A DNA stretch of 32,257 nucleotides from Winogradskyella sp. (GTDB taxonomy: Bacteria; Bacteroidota; Bacteroidia; Flavobacteriales; Flavobacteriaceae). Both the position numbers and the translations under genes were made by a program. The notes beneath the pieces were generated by a model. It was not told where the DNA came from and made no database searches. It was given only the letters and a program-made list of their open reading frames with translations. This document shows, in pieces, positions 24,143 through 31,851 of the stretch (within the stretch, counting starts at the first letter, position 1; every line of letters begins with the position of its first letter). The stretch lies in assembly GCF_013213975.1 (NCBI RefSeq), contig NZ_JABSST010000038.1, positions 1 to 32,257 on the forward strand. Direction: 5' to 3'.

Positions 24143-24682
24143 ATGAACCAATCAAAATTAAATCAATCAATCAAATCACTTTTGCTAAGCAGTATCGGAT
24201 TCCTATTGGTATCCGGTATTGCCACAGCACAGGTGGATAAAGGCTCTGAACTTTACCAAACCCTTAAAGCAAAAGACAGTATTCTTTTTAAAATAGGTTT
24301 TAACAAATGTGACGTAGAACGAAGTGCTGAATTAATGTTTGATGATCTTGAATTCTACCATGATAAAGGTGGAATTACCAATTCTAAAGAGGCCTTTGTA
24401 ACCATTATGAAAAACGGAATTTGTAGAGCTGACAATCCAGAGAAAGTATATCGCTTTCTTGTTGAAGAAAGTCTCGAGGTTTTCCCAATGTATAATGATG
24501 GTAAACTTTACGGTGCCTTACAAAATGGTAAGCACTTTTTCTCAACGGACAAAAATATGACCTATGAAGAGACGGACAACTATGCGCTATTCTCGCACTT
24601 GTGGATACTAGATGGTGTGGAATGGAAAATTAAACGTGTTATAAGTTATAATCACGTTTCAAAAGAAGTAAAAGACAATTAA
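24143..24682 (+). CDS. Secreted NTF2-like (DUF4440-type) protein
   Basis: The 179-residue protein has a signal peptide (hydrophobic LLLSSIGFLLVSGIATAQ) and a mature NTF2-like alpha+beta cone of about 140 residues: SELYQTLKAKDSILFKIGFNKCD, DDLEFYHDKGGITNSKEAFV (about 70-90), and the end LFSHLWILDGVEWKIKRVISYNH. This layout matches DUF4440/SnoaL-type proteins. Such folds often bind small ligands or serve as oligomeric scaffolds; no catalytic residue can be assigned. The ATG at 24143 is chosen over upstream in-frame TTG because it follows the recurrent ATCAATCAAAA leader. Confidence 0.8.
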   Translation: MNQSKLNQSIKSLLLSSIGFLLVSGIATAQVDKGSELYQTLKAKDSILFKIGFNKCDVERSAELMFDDLEFYHDKGGITNSKEAFVTIMKNGICRADNPEKVYRFLVEESLEVFPMYNDGKLYGALQNGKHFFSTDKNMTYEETDNYALFSHLWILDGVEWKIKRVISYNHVSKEVKDN

Positions 24683-24770
24683 ACAATTAAAATTCAATCA
24701 AAAAACCAATATTAGAAACGGTCTGATCACATCTGTGAAAATACAGTTTCAAACTAAAATCAAAAAAATC

Positions 24771-25493
24771 ATGAGCACATTAGTAAGAATAGTAATAACC
24801 AGTATTTTAAGTGTTTTGATGCTATCCTGTAGCATTTCATTCGGGCCAGGAATTGATGGCAATAGAAATGTAGTAAGTCAAGACAGAAATATTTCTAATG
24901 ACTTTGAATCTATAAAAGTAGGTCAAGGATTAGATTTATATATTACTCAAAGCAATGCAGTGGACCTAAGTGTTGAGGCAGATGAAAATCTTCACGAATT
25001 CATAATGACAGAAGTCGAAGATGGTGTTTTAAGTATTTACACAACAGAAAATATAAGAAGAGCAGCTTCAAGACGCATTAATGTAACCGTTGTTAATCTT
25101 TCTGCTATTAAAGCAACTAGTGGTAGTGAAGTTATTTCTACAAATACTATTGAGGTAGATGAATTAGAACTTAATACAACAAGCGGTGCAGAAATGAAAA
25201 TTGATGTAAAGACCGAATCCTTAAATTGTCAGTCTACAAGTGGGAGTGATATTAAAGTGAGTGGAACTACGGTTCTACTTTTTGCCGAAGCTACAAGCGG
25301 CTCTGATATCAAAGCTTCTAATCTTAAAGCTAGCATTTCTAAAGTAAAAGCTACAAGTGGTGCAGATATTTCTTTAAACACTTCTAAAGAATTAACAGCT
25401 AGAGCGACCAGTGGTGCTGGCATCAGATATTCTGGTAATCCTAAAAAAGTAGAGAAATCAGATAGTTCCTCAGGTAGCGTTAGAGCCAACTAA
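24771..25493 (+). CDS. Head-GIN (DUF2807) lipoprotein with TSG repeats
   Basis: The 240-residue lipoprotein (lipobox VLMLSC, Cys20) is a DUF2807 protein. Its C-terminal half is a beta-helix with a degenerate repeat of about 20 residues carrying TSGS/TSGA at each turn: ATSGSEV, TTSGAEM, STSGSDI, ATSGSDI, ATSGADI, ATSGAGI. Such repeats stack into a right-handed helix and bind surfaces in related adhesin-like proteins. The ATG at 24771 is used; an in-frame GTG 36 bases upstream would break the signal peptide. It sits downstream of the PspC/NTF2 genes and is probably transported to the outer leaflet or periplasm. Confidence 0.9.
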   Translation: MSTLVRIVITSILSVLMLSCSISFGPGIDGNRNVVSQDRNISNDFESIKVGQGLDLYITQSNAVDLSVEADENLHEFIMTEVEDGVLSIYTTENIRRAASRRINVTVVNLSAIKATSGSEVISTNTIEVDELELNTTSGAEMKIDVKTESLNCQSTSGSDIKVSGTTVLLFAEATSGSDIKASNLKASISKVKATSGADISLNTSKELTARATSGAGIRYSGNPKKVEKSDSSSGSVRAN

Positions 25494-25560
25494 ACTTTAT
25501 GATTTCCTGTTTGCGTTTTGCATTCAGAAAATATTACAAAACCAACAACCAATCAATTGC

Positions 25561-25600
25561 AAACCGTTTTAAATTCTTTCTAGAGTTTGGGACGGTTTTT
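25561..25600 (+). terminator. Terminator at the end of the PspC/DUF2807 cluster
   Basis: The sequence AAACCGT-TTT-AAATTCT, a TTCT loop, then AGAGTTT-GGG-ACGGTTT pairs almost throughout, using G-U pairs where TTT meets GGG. A T-run (GGTTTTTG) follows. The 3' side almost touches the next promoter box. Confidence 0.7.
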
Positions 25601-25603
25601 GTA

Positions 25604-25611
25604 TATCTTTG
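25604..25611 (+). promoter_or_regulatory. -7 box for the second DUF2807 gene
   Basis: TATCTTTG matches TAnnTTTG and starts four bases after the terminator's T-run. It is 66 bases upstream of the ATG at 25678. The weak TTG at 25587-25589 is closer (14 bases) than the usual 17-23 spacing, so the -33 element is doubtful. Confidence 0.45.
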
Positions 25612-25677
25612 TTTAATAGCTATTAAATTAACATGCTTTAGTAATTATGGTAATAACTAGCTAAACAATTAATATAC

Positions 25678-26508
25678 ATGAAAAAAATAGTACTTATTCT
25701 ACTAATGGCAGTACTTGCGATACCATCATTAGAAGCTCAACAAAAAATCAAAGGAGATAGAAATGTCACCATTAAGCAAACCTATGTTGATGATTTTCAT
25801 ACTTTGGTTGTTAATGGAGATTTTTCAATAGAAATTGTATACAATAGCAAACCCTCAGTTAATATTGAAACTGATGACAACTTGCATGATGTTATTGAAT
25901 TTAATGTAGTTGATGGTGTTCTCACCATTGTTGAAACTTTGAGAATAACTTCAAGAAAAAAATTAAGTATCACAATAAACTATGGCGATGCTCTGCAACA
26001 TATGGAAGTTCATGGTGATGGGGAGTTAAGATCTTTAACCTCTATGGAATTGAATAACGCCTCATTAATAACAACTGATAATTCAAGAGCCTATTTAAAT
26101 ATAAGGGCCAAAAGTTTTGATTATAAAAGTTCTGGAGAATCAAAGACTCGATTAAACTTAACATCTGATTCAACAAAAGTTGAAATGAGTGATAATACTA
26201 AGTTGGATGCATTAATAAATAGTAATGTTGTTAATTTTGATATGCATTTAAGATCAGATGCCGTTATTGAAGGATCTGCATCAAGTTCTATTTTAACATT
26301 AGATAATTCAACCAATTTCAACAGTCCTAAATTTGATGTTAAATCAGTTGACGCCACTCTGGAAGATAATAGTGATTTAATTATCGCCTCAACAGAAAAT
26401 ATTACAATAGCAGCTTCAGGAAATAGTGAGGTGTACCTATACGGCAGTCCTAGCATAACCATTACCAAATTTGATGATACAGCAAAACTTCAAAAGAAAA
26501 AGCGCTAG
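25678..26508 (+). CDS. Secreted DUF2807 (head-GIN) protein, paralogue
   Basis: The 276-residue protein has a classical signal peptide (MKKIVLILLMAVLAIPSLEAQ) and a DUF2807 region from about residue 35 (VDDFHTLVVNGDFSIEIVYN, then a strand-rich repeat part). It is the paralogue of the preceding lipoprotein: both share D-x-F-x-x-x-x-V-x-x-x-x-x-x-x-I and a 'D-x-N-L-H-D/E' element near the start (here DDNLHDVIEFNVVDGVLTI), but this copy lacks the lipobox and the TSG motif. It ends in a basic KLQKKKR tail. It has its own promoter and so may be expressed separately. Confidence 0.88.
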   Translation: MKKIVLILLMAVLAIPSLEAQQKIKGDRNVTIKQTYVDDFHTLVVNGDFSIEIVYNSKPSVNIETDDNLHDVIEFNVVDGVLTIVETLRITSRKKLSITINYGDALQHMEVHGDGELRSLTSMELNNASLITTDNSRAYLNIRAKSFDYKSSGESKTRLNLTSDSTKVEMSDNTKLDALINSNVVNFDMHLRSDAVIEGSASSSILTLDNSTNFNSPKFDVKSVDATLEDNSDLIIASTENITIAASGNSEVYLYGSPSITITKFDDTAKLQKKKR

Positions 26509-26531
26509 AAATTCGCCAAATACAAATAGCA

Positions 26532-26560
26532 AAAAGCCGAAGAATTCAACTTCGGCTTTT
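26532..26560. terminator. Bidirectional terminator between DUF2807 and trxB
   Basis: An 11-bp stem, AAAAGCCGAAG with CTTCGGCTTTT, has a seven-base loop. It separates two convergent genes (stops at 26508 and 26582) and yields a U-run in both directions. Confidence 0.88.
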
Positions 26561-26581
26561 CTATATTTTATCGTGTAAATC

Positions 26582-27565
26582 TTAGTTGTATGTTGAAGTG
26601 GCTACTTCGAAATTAGCGTCTTTTGCAGCTAAATAGCGCTCCGCGTCTAACGCAGCCATACAACCTGTTCCAGCTGCTGTAATTGCCTGTCTATATACGT
26701 GATCTGCAGCATCGCCACTAACAAAAACTCCTTCCACATTTGTTTTACTCGTTCCTGGTTCTGCATTAATGATATAACCTGTCTCATCAAGGTTTAAGTA
26801 ATCTTTAAAAATATCGGTATTTGGTTTGTGTCCAATGGCTACAAAAAAGCCAGTAGCAGGAATTTCAAACTTCTCACCTGTTTTATTATTAAAAGCTCTC
26901 ACTCCAGTAACAACTTGTCCATCCCCTAAAACCTCATCTGTTTCAGTATTCATTAAAATTTCAATATTCTCTGTATTTCTTACACGGGCTTCCATAATTT
27001 TAGAGGCTCTAAATTCATCACGCCTTACCAGCATGGTTACTTTTTTACAAAGCTTAGAAAGGTAATGCGCCTCTTCACAAGCCGAGTCACCAGCCCCTAC
27101 GATAACAACATCTTGATTTCTATAAAAGAAACCGTCACAAACGGCACAAGCAGATACTCCACCCCCAAGTTTCAAATATTTTTGCTCTGAAGGTAGTCCT
27201 AAATATTTCGCCGATGCACCAGTTGAAATAATTATCGTTGAAGCATGAATCTCTGTTTCTCCATTCACCCAAACCTTATGAATATCACCAGAAAAATCAA
27301 CTTTTGTAATCCAGCCATGACGTACATCTGTTCCAAAACGCTCAGCTTGTTTCTGAAGTTGAATCATCATTTCTGGCCCTGTTATCCCATCAGGATATCC
27401 AGGGAAATTTTCAACATCATTGGTCGTTGTTAATTGACCACCTGGTTGTTCTCCTTGATATAAAACTGGCTCCATATTCGCTCTAGACGCATATATTGCA
27501 GCTGTATATCCCGCAGGTCCAGATCCTATTATTAGACACTTTACTTTTTCAATCGTATCAGACAT
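26582..27565 (-). CDS. trxB: Thioredoxin reductase
   Basis: The 327-residue flavoprotein has the FAD-binding GxGxxG/A motif (GSGPAGYTAAIYASRA, about residues 14-29), the redox-active CAVCD (Cys140, Cys143) and the NADPH-binding GAGDSACEEAHYL (about 157-169). The second FAD contact is near GVFVSGDA in the C-terminal part. It reduces thioredoxin with NADPH in the cytoplasm. The second motif residue is A-V where many homologues have A-T, within family variation. I use the ATG at 27565; the frame continues three codons to a TTG that has no advantage. A TACTTTTG -7 box lies 21 bases upstream. Confidence 0.96.
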   Translation of the reverse strand: MSDTIEKVKCLIIGSGPAGYTAAIYASRANMEPVLYQGEQPGGQLTTTNDVENFPGYPDGITGPEMMIQLQKQAERFGTDVRHGWITKVDFSGDIHKVWVNGETEIHASTIIISTGASAKYLGLPSEQKYLKLGGGVSACAVCDGFFYRNQDVVIVGAGDSACEEAHYLSKLCKKVTMLVRRDEFRASKIMEARVRNTENIEILMNTETDEVLGDGQVVTGVRAFNNKTGEKFEIPATGFFVAIGHKPNTDIFKDYLNLDETGYIINAEPGTSKTNVEGVFVSGDAADHVYRQAITAAGTGCMAALDAERYLAAKDANFEVATSTYN

Positions 27566-27586
27566 ATTATTCAATTTATTCTAAAA

Positions 27587-27594
27587 CAAAAGTA
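27587..27594 (-). promoter_or_regulatory. -7 box of trxB
   Basis: Minus-strand TACTTTTG matches TAnnTTTG, 21 bases before the ATG at 27565. The nearest upstream TTG gives 13-base spacing, shorter than the usual 17-23, so only the -7 element is convincing. Confidence 0.4.
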
Positions 27595-27725
27595 GTTTTT
27601 TATAGTACAACCTTACAGAGAAGTTATCAACACTAATTATAGCATTATAAAATTCATCAATCCTGTTTATTCATTAATATTTTTCACTGATTTGGAATGA
27701 TTTAATAACAAAATCTAACCTAATA

Positions 27726-28090
27726 ATGAAATCAAAAGTTAGAATCACTGACTTAGTATGGTTATTAGTTTTTCTTAAAAAAGAATAAAACGATAAAATG
27801 GACACCCCTGATAATACCACTGAAGAAATGAAGGAAAATTAAATGATCTTAAGGATACATGGGTACTAGCTAATTTTTAGAGATATAAAGGGAGTGTTGC
27901 TGTAGACTGGTTTAAAATAAACCCAGGATTCAGACAACTTAAAATGTCAACAAATACTAAAGTTAAGTGATGTAAGCATAGACCTGTAGATTCTTCAGAA
28001 CGGTTTGGATAGGATACCTCTTGGACAATAAATTTCAGCAAGTAGAGCCCAATGAAGATGACTACAGAATCTACTCTGAAAACGACATAA
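27726..28090 (+). pseudogene. Decayed small protein gene upstream of tRNA-Pro
   Basis: This occupies most of the trxB to tRNA-Pro gap. A start-like piece at 27726 reads MKSKVRITDLVWLLVFLKK (signal-like), then stop, then MDTPDNTTEEMKEN in the same frame. From 27842 another frame continues NDLKDTWVLANF, then after a TAG RYKGSVAVDWFKINPGFRQ, and so on to a TAA at 28088, with four internal stops. The order (signal, acidic linker, 'LKDTWVL' domain start) fits a small secreted protein that has been disabled. I do not recognise the family. Bases 27600-27725 show nothing. Confidence 0.35.
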
Positions 28091-28106
28091 AAAGTAAAAA
28101 AACAAA

Positions 28107-28132
28107 AAAAGCTCAGTAAACACTGAGCTTTT
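28107..28132 (-). terminator. Terminator of tRNA-Pro
   Basis: An 11-bp stem, AAAAGCTCAGT with ACTGAGCTTTT, has an AAAC loop. On the minus strand it is followed by a long T-run (seven T's, G, then more T's), placing it nine bases after the tRNA 3' end. Confidence 0.88.
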
Positions 28133-28140
28133 AATTTTAG

Positions 28141-28215
28141 TCGGGGTGGCAGGATTCGAACCTGCGACCTCCGCGTCCCAAACGCGGCGCGATAACCGGG
28201 CTACGCTACACCCCG
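28141..28215 (-). tRNA. tRNA-Pro (anticodon TGG)
   Basis: On the minus strand the gene folds as a cloverleaf: acceptor CGGGGTG with CACCCCG and discriminator A; a three-pair D stem GCG/CGC with the GG of the D loop; anticodon stem CCGCG/CGCGG around TTTGGGA, so the anticodon is TGG, reading proline CCN (chiefly CCA) codons; and a T arm GCAGG-TTCGAAT-CCTGC. CCA is not encoded. It is a lone tRNA with its own promoter and terminator. Confidence 0.97.
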
Positions 28216-28239
28216 AAAACGGTTATCAAAATTGGACTG

Positions 28240-28267
28240 CAAATATAGAGTTTTTCTTTATATTCAA
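28240..28267 (-). promoter_or_regulatory. Promoter of tRNA-Pro
   Basis: Minus-strand TTTG, 17 bases, TATATTTG fits the flavobacterial TTG-N17-23-TAnnTTTG consensus. The -7 box ends 24 bases before the tRNA 5' end, a plausible short leader for processing. It overlaps the region just upstream of the divergent sugar dehydrogenase gene. Confidence 0.65.
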
Positions 28268-28314
28268 ACAACATTTTTCTAACTTTAGAATTCAGACTTA
28301 AATTTTACAAAAAG

Positions 28315-29415
28315 ATGAGGTTAAAACCAGCCTTTATTAGCCTAATATTAATTAGTGTTTTAACCTGTGCACAGGACAAAAACCCAACAAATTATGACAA
28401 TGATTATGAAGTTATTGTGGATAATTTAGATATTCCATGGGGGTTTACTTTTTTACCAGATGGGAGTATATTAATTAATGAGAAAGCTGGAATATTAATC
28501 CACTTTAAAAATGGTAATAAATCTGTCATTACAGGACTACCAGAAATTTACTTTCGAGATCAAGGTGGATTGTTAGATATTATTCTTCATCCTAATTATA
28601 AGGAGAATGGATGGGTTTACTTCTCATATGCTTCCTCTAAAGGGAAAGGCGATGGTGGCAATACATCCATCGCTAGAGCCCAATTAGAAAACAAGACCTT
28701 AGTAAATTTTGAGGTTCTTTATAAAGCCGAACCAAACTCGAGAAGAGGTCAACACTTTGGTTCACGATTAGCGTTTGACAACAAGGGTTATTTATATTTT
28801 ACCATAGGTGATCGCGGCGATAGGGATGTTAATCCGCAAGACTTAACTAGAGATTGCGGTAAGGTGTACAGAATCCATGATGACGGCCGAATACCAATTG
28901 ACAATCCGTTTTTTAATAAGCCAAATGCAAAAAAAGCTATATTTTCTTATGGACATAGAAATCCACAAGGCATGATATTACATCCTAAAACAGGTGATAT
29001 TTGGACCCATGAACATGGACCACGAGGTGGTGATGAAATAAATATTATTAAAGCTGGAAAGAACTACGGTTGGCCTGTTATTAGTTTTGGGATCAATTAT
29101 AGTGGTACTAAATTTACAGAACTAACAGAAAAAGAAGGTATGGAACAACCACTTCATCAATGGACACCCTCGATAGCCCCAAGTGGAATGGCATTTATAA
29201 ATAGCGATAAATATGGAGACTGGAATGGTAATTTACTTGTTGGTTCACTTAAGTTTCAATATTTAGATTTATGTACCTTAAAAAACAACAAAGTCATTAA
29301 AGAGGAACGTCTTCTCGATGGCATAGGTAGAGTAAGAAGTGTTGAACAAAGTCCTGATGGTTACATTTATGTTGGCATTGAAAACCTAGGTATCGTCAAA
29401 TTGATAAGACGATAG
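28315..29415 (+). CDS. PQQ-dependent sugar dehydrogenase-like lipoprotein
   Basis: The 366-residue protein has a lipoprotein-like signal (ILISVLTC, Cys18) and the six-bladed beta-propeller of the soluble aldose sugar dehydrogenase family. Motifs are LDIPWGFTFLPDGSILINEK (about 34-53), QHFGSRLAFDNKGYLYFTIGD with the catalytic-type His, SYGHRNPQGM, and HEHGPRGGDEIN near the calcium/PQQ region. Enzymes of this group oxidise aldoses using PQQ and Ca2+; whether this strain makes PQQ is unknown. It is divergent from tRNA-Pro and lies 101 bases before udk. Confidence 0.9.
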   Translation: MRLKPAFISLILISVLTCAQDKNPTNYDNDYEVIVDNLDIPWGFTFLPDGSILINEKAGILIHFKNGNKSVITGLPEIYFRDQGGLLDIILHPNYKENGWVYFSYASSKGKGDGGNTSIARAQLENKTLVNFEVLYKAEPNSRRGQHFGSRLAFDNKGYLYFTIGDRGDRDVNPQDLTRDCGKVYRIHDDGRIPIDNPFFNKPNAKKAIFSYGHRNPQGMILHPKTGDIWTHEHGPRGGDEINIIKAGKNYGWPVISFGINYSGTKFTELTEKEGMEQPLHQWTPSIAPSGMAFINSDKYGDWNGNLLVGSLKFQYLDLCTLKNNKVIKEERLLDGIGRVRSVEQSPDGYIYVGIENLGIVKLIRR

Positions 29416-29483
29416 TCACTAAAAACATGATATTATTTCTATCAACAAGTGACAAATATCATTAATTACTAGTCGTAAATCCC

Positions 29484-29491
29484 TAATTTTG
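29484..29491 (+). promoter_or_regulatory. -7 box of the udk-divIC-mutAB group
   Basis: TAATTTTG matches TAnnTTTG, 25 bases before the udk ATG. No TTG at the -33 spacing. It is the only promoter-like signal found ahead of the four-gene run. Confidence 0.45.
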
Positions 29492-29516
29492 CATAACTAA
29501 AATAAACCGAAAATTA

Positions 29517-30122
29517 ATGCTGATAATTGGAATAGCTGGTGGTACTGGATGTGGAAAAACAACCGTCGTAAATACTATTTTAAATGAACTCCCAGAAGGT
29601 GAGGTTGGAGTTATTTCCCAGGACTCTTATTATAAAGACACATCACACTTAAGCTATGATGAACGTGTAAAGATAAATTTCGATCACCCGAGGTCTATTG
29701 ATTTTGATTTGTTAGTACAACATCTTATAGATTTAAAAGCAGGAACCGCCATTGATCAGCCTGTATATTCCTTTGTAAAGCATAATCGTACAGGAGATAC
29801 AATCTCTACAAAACCCAGAAAAGTAATGATCGTAGAAGGTATTCTTATCCTTACCAATCCAGAAATTCGTGATTTATTTGATATTAAAATATTTGTTCAT
29901 GCAGACTCAGACGAACGATTAATAAGACGACTGAAACGCGATATTTCTGAACGAGGACGAGATATTGATGAGGTGTTAACAAGATATCAAACAACACTCA
30001 AACCAATGCATGAGCAGTTTATTGAACCAATGAAGGAATACGCAGATATTATAATCCCCAATAATAAGTACAACACGGTAGCAGTAGATATCGTTAGAAC
30101 GATAATCAATGAACGTTTATAA
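29517..30122 (+). CDS. udk: Uridine kinase
   Basis: The 201-residue protein starts LIIGIAGGTGCGKTT, with the P-loop GGTGCGKT at residues 8-15, then QDSYYKD, which binds the nucleoside, and FDHPRSIDFDLL. The LID-like region RRLKRDISERGRD with the following VLTRYQTTLKPMHEQFIEP are uridine kinase signatures. It phosphorylates uridine/cytidine to UMP/CMP in nucleotide salvage. Its TAA overlaps the following ATG by one base (TAATG), so it is translationally coupled to divIC. Confidence 0.96.
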   Translation: MLIIGIAGGTGCGKTTVVNTILNELPEGEVGVISQDSYYKDTSHLSYDERVKINFDHPRSIDFDLLVQHLIDLKAGTAIDQPVYSFVKHNRTGDTISTKPRKVMIVEGILILTNPEIRDLFDIKIFVHADSDERLIRRLKRDISERGRDIDEVLTRYQTTLKPMHEQFIEPMKEYADIIIPNNKYNTVAVDIVRTIINERL

Positions 30123-30448
30123 TGGGTGTTTTTGACAATAAATATTTAAAACCATTTAAAAATATTTACCTCTTGGTGTTTATTCTATTTGCCATTTGGA
30201 TGCTCTTTTTTGATGCGCATTCACTATTATTTCATTATGAACTGAATGAAGATATTGAAGCATTAGAATATCAAAAAGAACATTATAAAAATGAAATGGC
30301 AAAGGATAATAAAGCCATTAAAGAATTGAGTACGGAAGAAGGTATTGAACGTGCTGCAAGAGAAAATTATTACATGAAGAAACCTAACGAGGACATCTTC
30401 ATAATTGAATACGAAGACAGTATTGCAAAACAGAAAAAAGATGAGTAA
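30122..30448 (+). CDS. DivIC/FtsB-family septum formation initiator
   Basis: The 108-residue bitopic protein has a short cytoplasmic N-terminus, one membrane helix (about residues 13-31, YLLVFILFAIWMLFFD) and an extracytoplasmic coiled coil (about 38-75, with YELNEDIEALEYQKEHYKNEM). A C-terminal element ERAARENYYMKKPNEDIFII, the FtsB/DivIC family end, follows. It would join the divisome's FtsL/FtsQ subcomplex. The start overlaps udk by one base; the last eight bases overlap the mutA start, so all three are coupled. Confidence 0.9.
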   Translation: MGVFDNKYLKPFKNIYLLVFILFAIWMLFFDAHSLLFHYELNEDIEALEYQKEHYKNEMAKDNKAIKELSTEEGIERAARENYYMKKPNEDIFIIEYEDSIAKQKKDE

Positions 30449-31799
30449 ATCTTTATTTAGCGATTTTGAAGGTGTTTCCTCTAAAGCCTGGAAACAAAAA
30501 ATTCAGGTAGATTTAAAAGGAGCGGATTACAACAACAATTTAATTTGGAAAACTAATGAAGGTATTGATGTAAAGCCTTTTTACCATGCCGATCAATTTA
30601 AAGCTATTTCAAATAATCCAAACAGTAAAGCCCAAGATTGGAAAATTTGCCAAACCATTGTTGTCGATAAGGCTGAAGAGGCTAATGCACAAGCAATTGA
30701 AGCTATTAATCGTGGTGCCGAAGCCATTCTTTTTACAATGCCGTCTGAGTCTATACCTACTGAAGTATAACTCAAGACTATCGTCTTAGATAAAGTTTCA
30801 GTTGATATCCAATGTAATTTTCTGTCGATTCCTTTTAGTCGATCTTTTAATCAGAAGAACGTTTACGTCCAAAACGATATTATTGGTCATCTCGCAAAAA
30901 CTGGAAACTGGCATAACAATCTCAAAGAAGATTATGATCAGTTTGAGATAATTGTGAAAGAAAACAACCAGTTATGCATTAATCTGGATCTGTATCAAAA
31001 TGCAGGAGCTAACATCGTACAGCAATTAGCCTATGGACTAGCACATACCAATGAATACCTTAACCATTTTGAAAAAATATTAGATAATAACAAAAAGCAA
31101 ACCTTAGAAATAACGTTTAATGTAGCAATAGGATCTAATTATTTCTTTGAAATTGCCAAGCTCAGAGCATTAAGAAATCTTTGGGCGACCCTAGCATCTG
31201 AATATGGCTTTAACATAAGCTGCAGAATTAAAGCAACACCTAGTAAACGCAATAAAACCATCTACGATTACAATGTAAATATGCTTCGAACAACAACAGA
31301 ATCTATGAGTGCAGTTTTAGGGGGTGCAGATGTGGTTTATAATTTACCTTATGATGCATTGTATCACGATGCAAATGAATTTGGAGACCGCATCTCAAGA
31401 AACCAGCTCTTGATTCTTAAAAACGAAAGTTATTTTGATAAGGTAAATAATCCTGCAGATGGGTCCTATTATATTGAATATTTAACGCTAAAGTTGTCAG
31501 AAAAAGCATTAGAACTTTTTAAAGACATCGAAAATAATGGAGGGTTTTTAAGTCAATTAAAAGAAGGTACTATCCAAAGAAAAATTAAAGAAAGTGCCTC
31601 TAAGGAACAATCACAATTTGACACGGAACAATTAATATTACTTGGTACAAATAAGCATCCAAATCCAGCAGATAGAATGAAAAATGAACTTGAGAAAAGT
31701 CCATTTTTAAGAATAGATAAACGAAAAACATTAATTGAGCCAATTATTGCGGTAAGGTTATCTGAAAAATTAGAAATCAATAGATTAAAAAATGAATAA
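30441..31799 (+). pseudogene. mutA: Methylmalonyl-CoA mutase small subunit with one in-frame stop
   Basis: Read straight through, the frame encodes about 452 residues typical of the non-cobalamin-binding small (beta) subunit: LFSDFEGVSSKAWKQKIQVDL at the start, then AWKQK-DLKGADY, and later LYQNAGANIVQQLAYGLAH and SYYIEYLTLKLSEKALELF. A single TAA at 30768-30770 (codon 110) interrupts it; the sequence on both sides is in frame and uncorrupted. The likely ancestral codon is GAA, one base away. The start ATG at 30441 overlaps divIC by 8 bases. The downstream 343 codons can restart only at weak codons such as GTG 30954. Methylmalonyl-CoA mutase converts succinyl-CoA and methylmalonyl-CoA; without this subunit the partner is expected to be inactive. 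A sequencing error is the main alternative. Confidence 0.85.
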
Positions 31800-31851
31800 A
31801 ACAAGGTATAGGTAAAATCTACAGCCTCTTTTTTAGTTCAAAATAACATCC

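Noticed and set aside
30768-30770. Stop-codon recoding (selenocysteine or pyrrolysine) in mutA
   Set aside because: The codon is TAA, not TGA or TAG, and no downstream hairpin suggests recoding; a nonsense mutation or sequence error is simpler.
30954-31799. Separate gene starting at GTG 30954
   Set aside because: It is the same frame as the mutA 5' part, and the sequence between the TAA and this GTG is also mutase-like, so it is the continuation of one gene.
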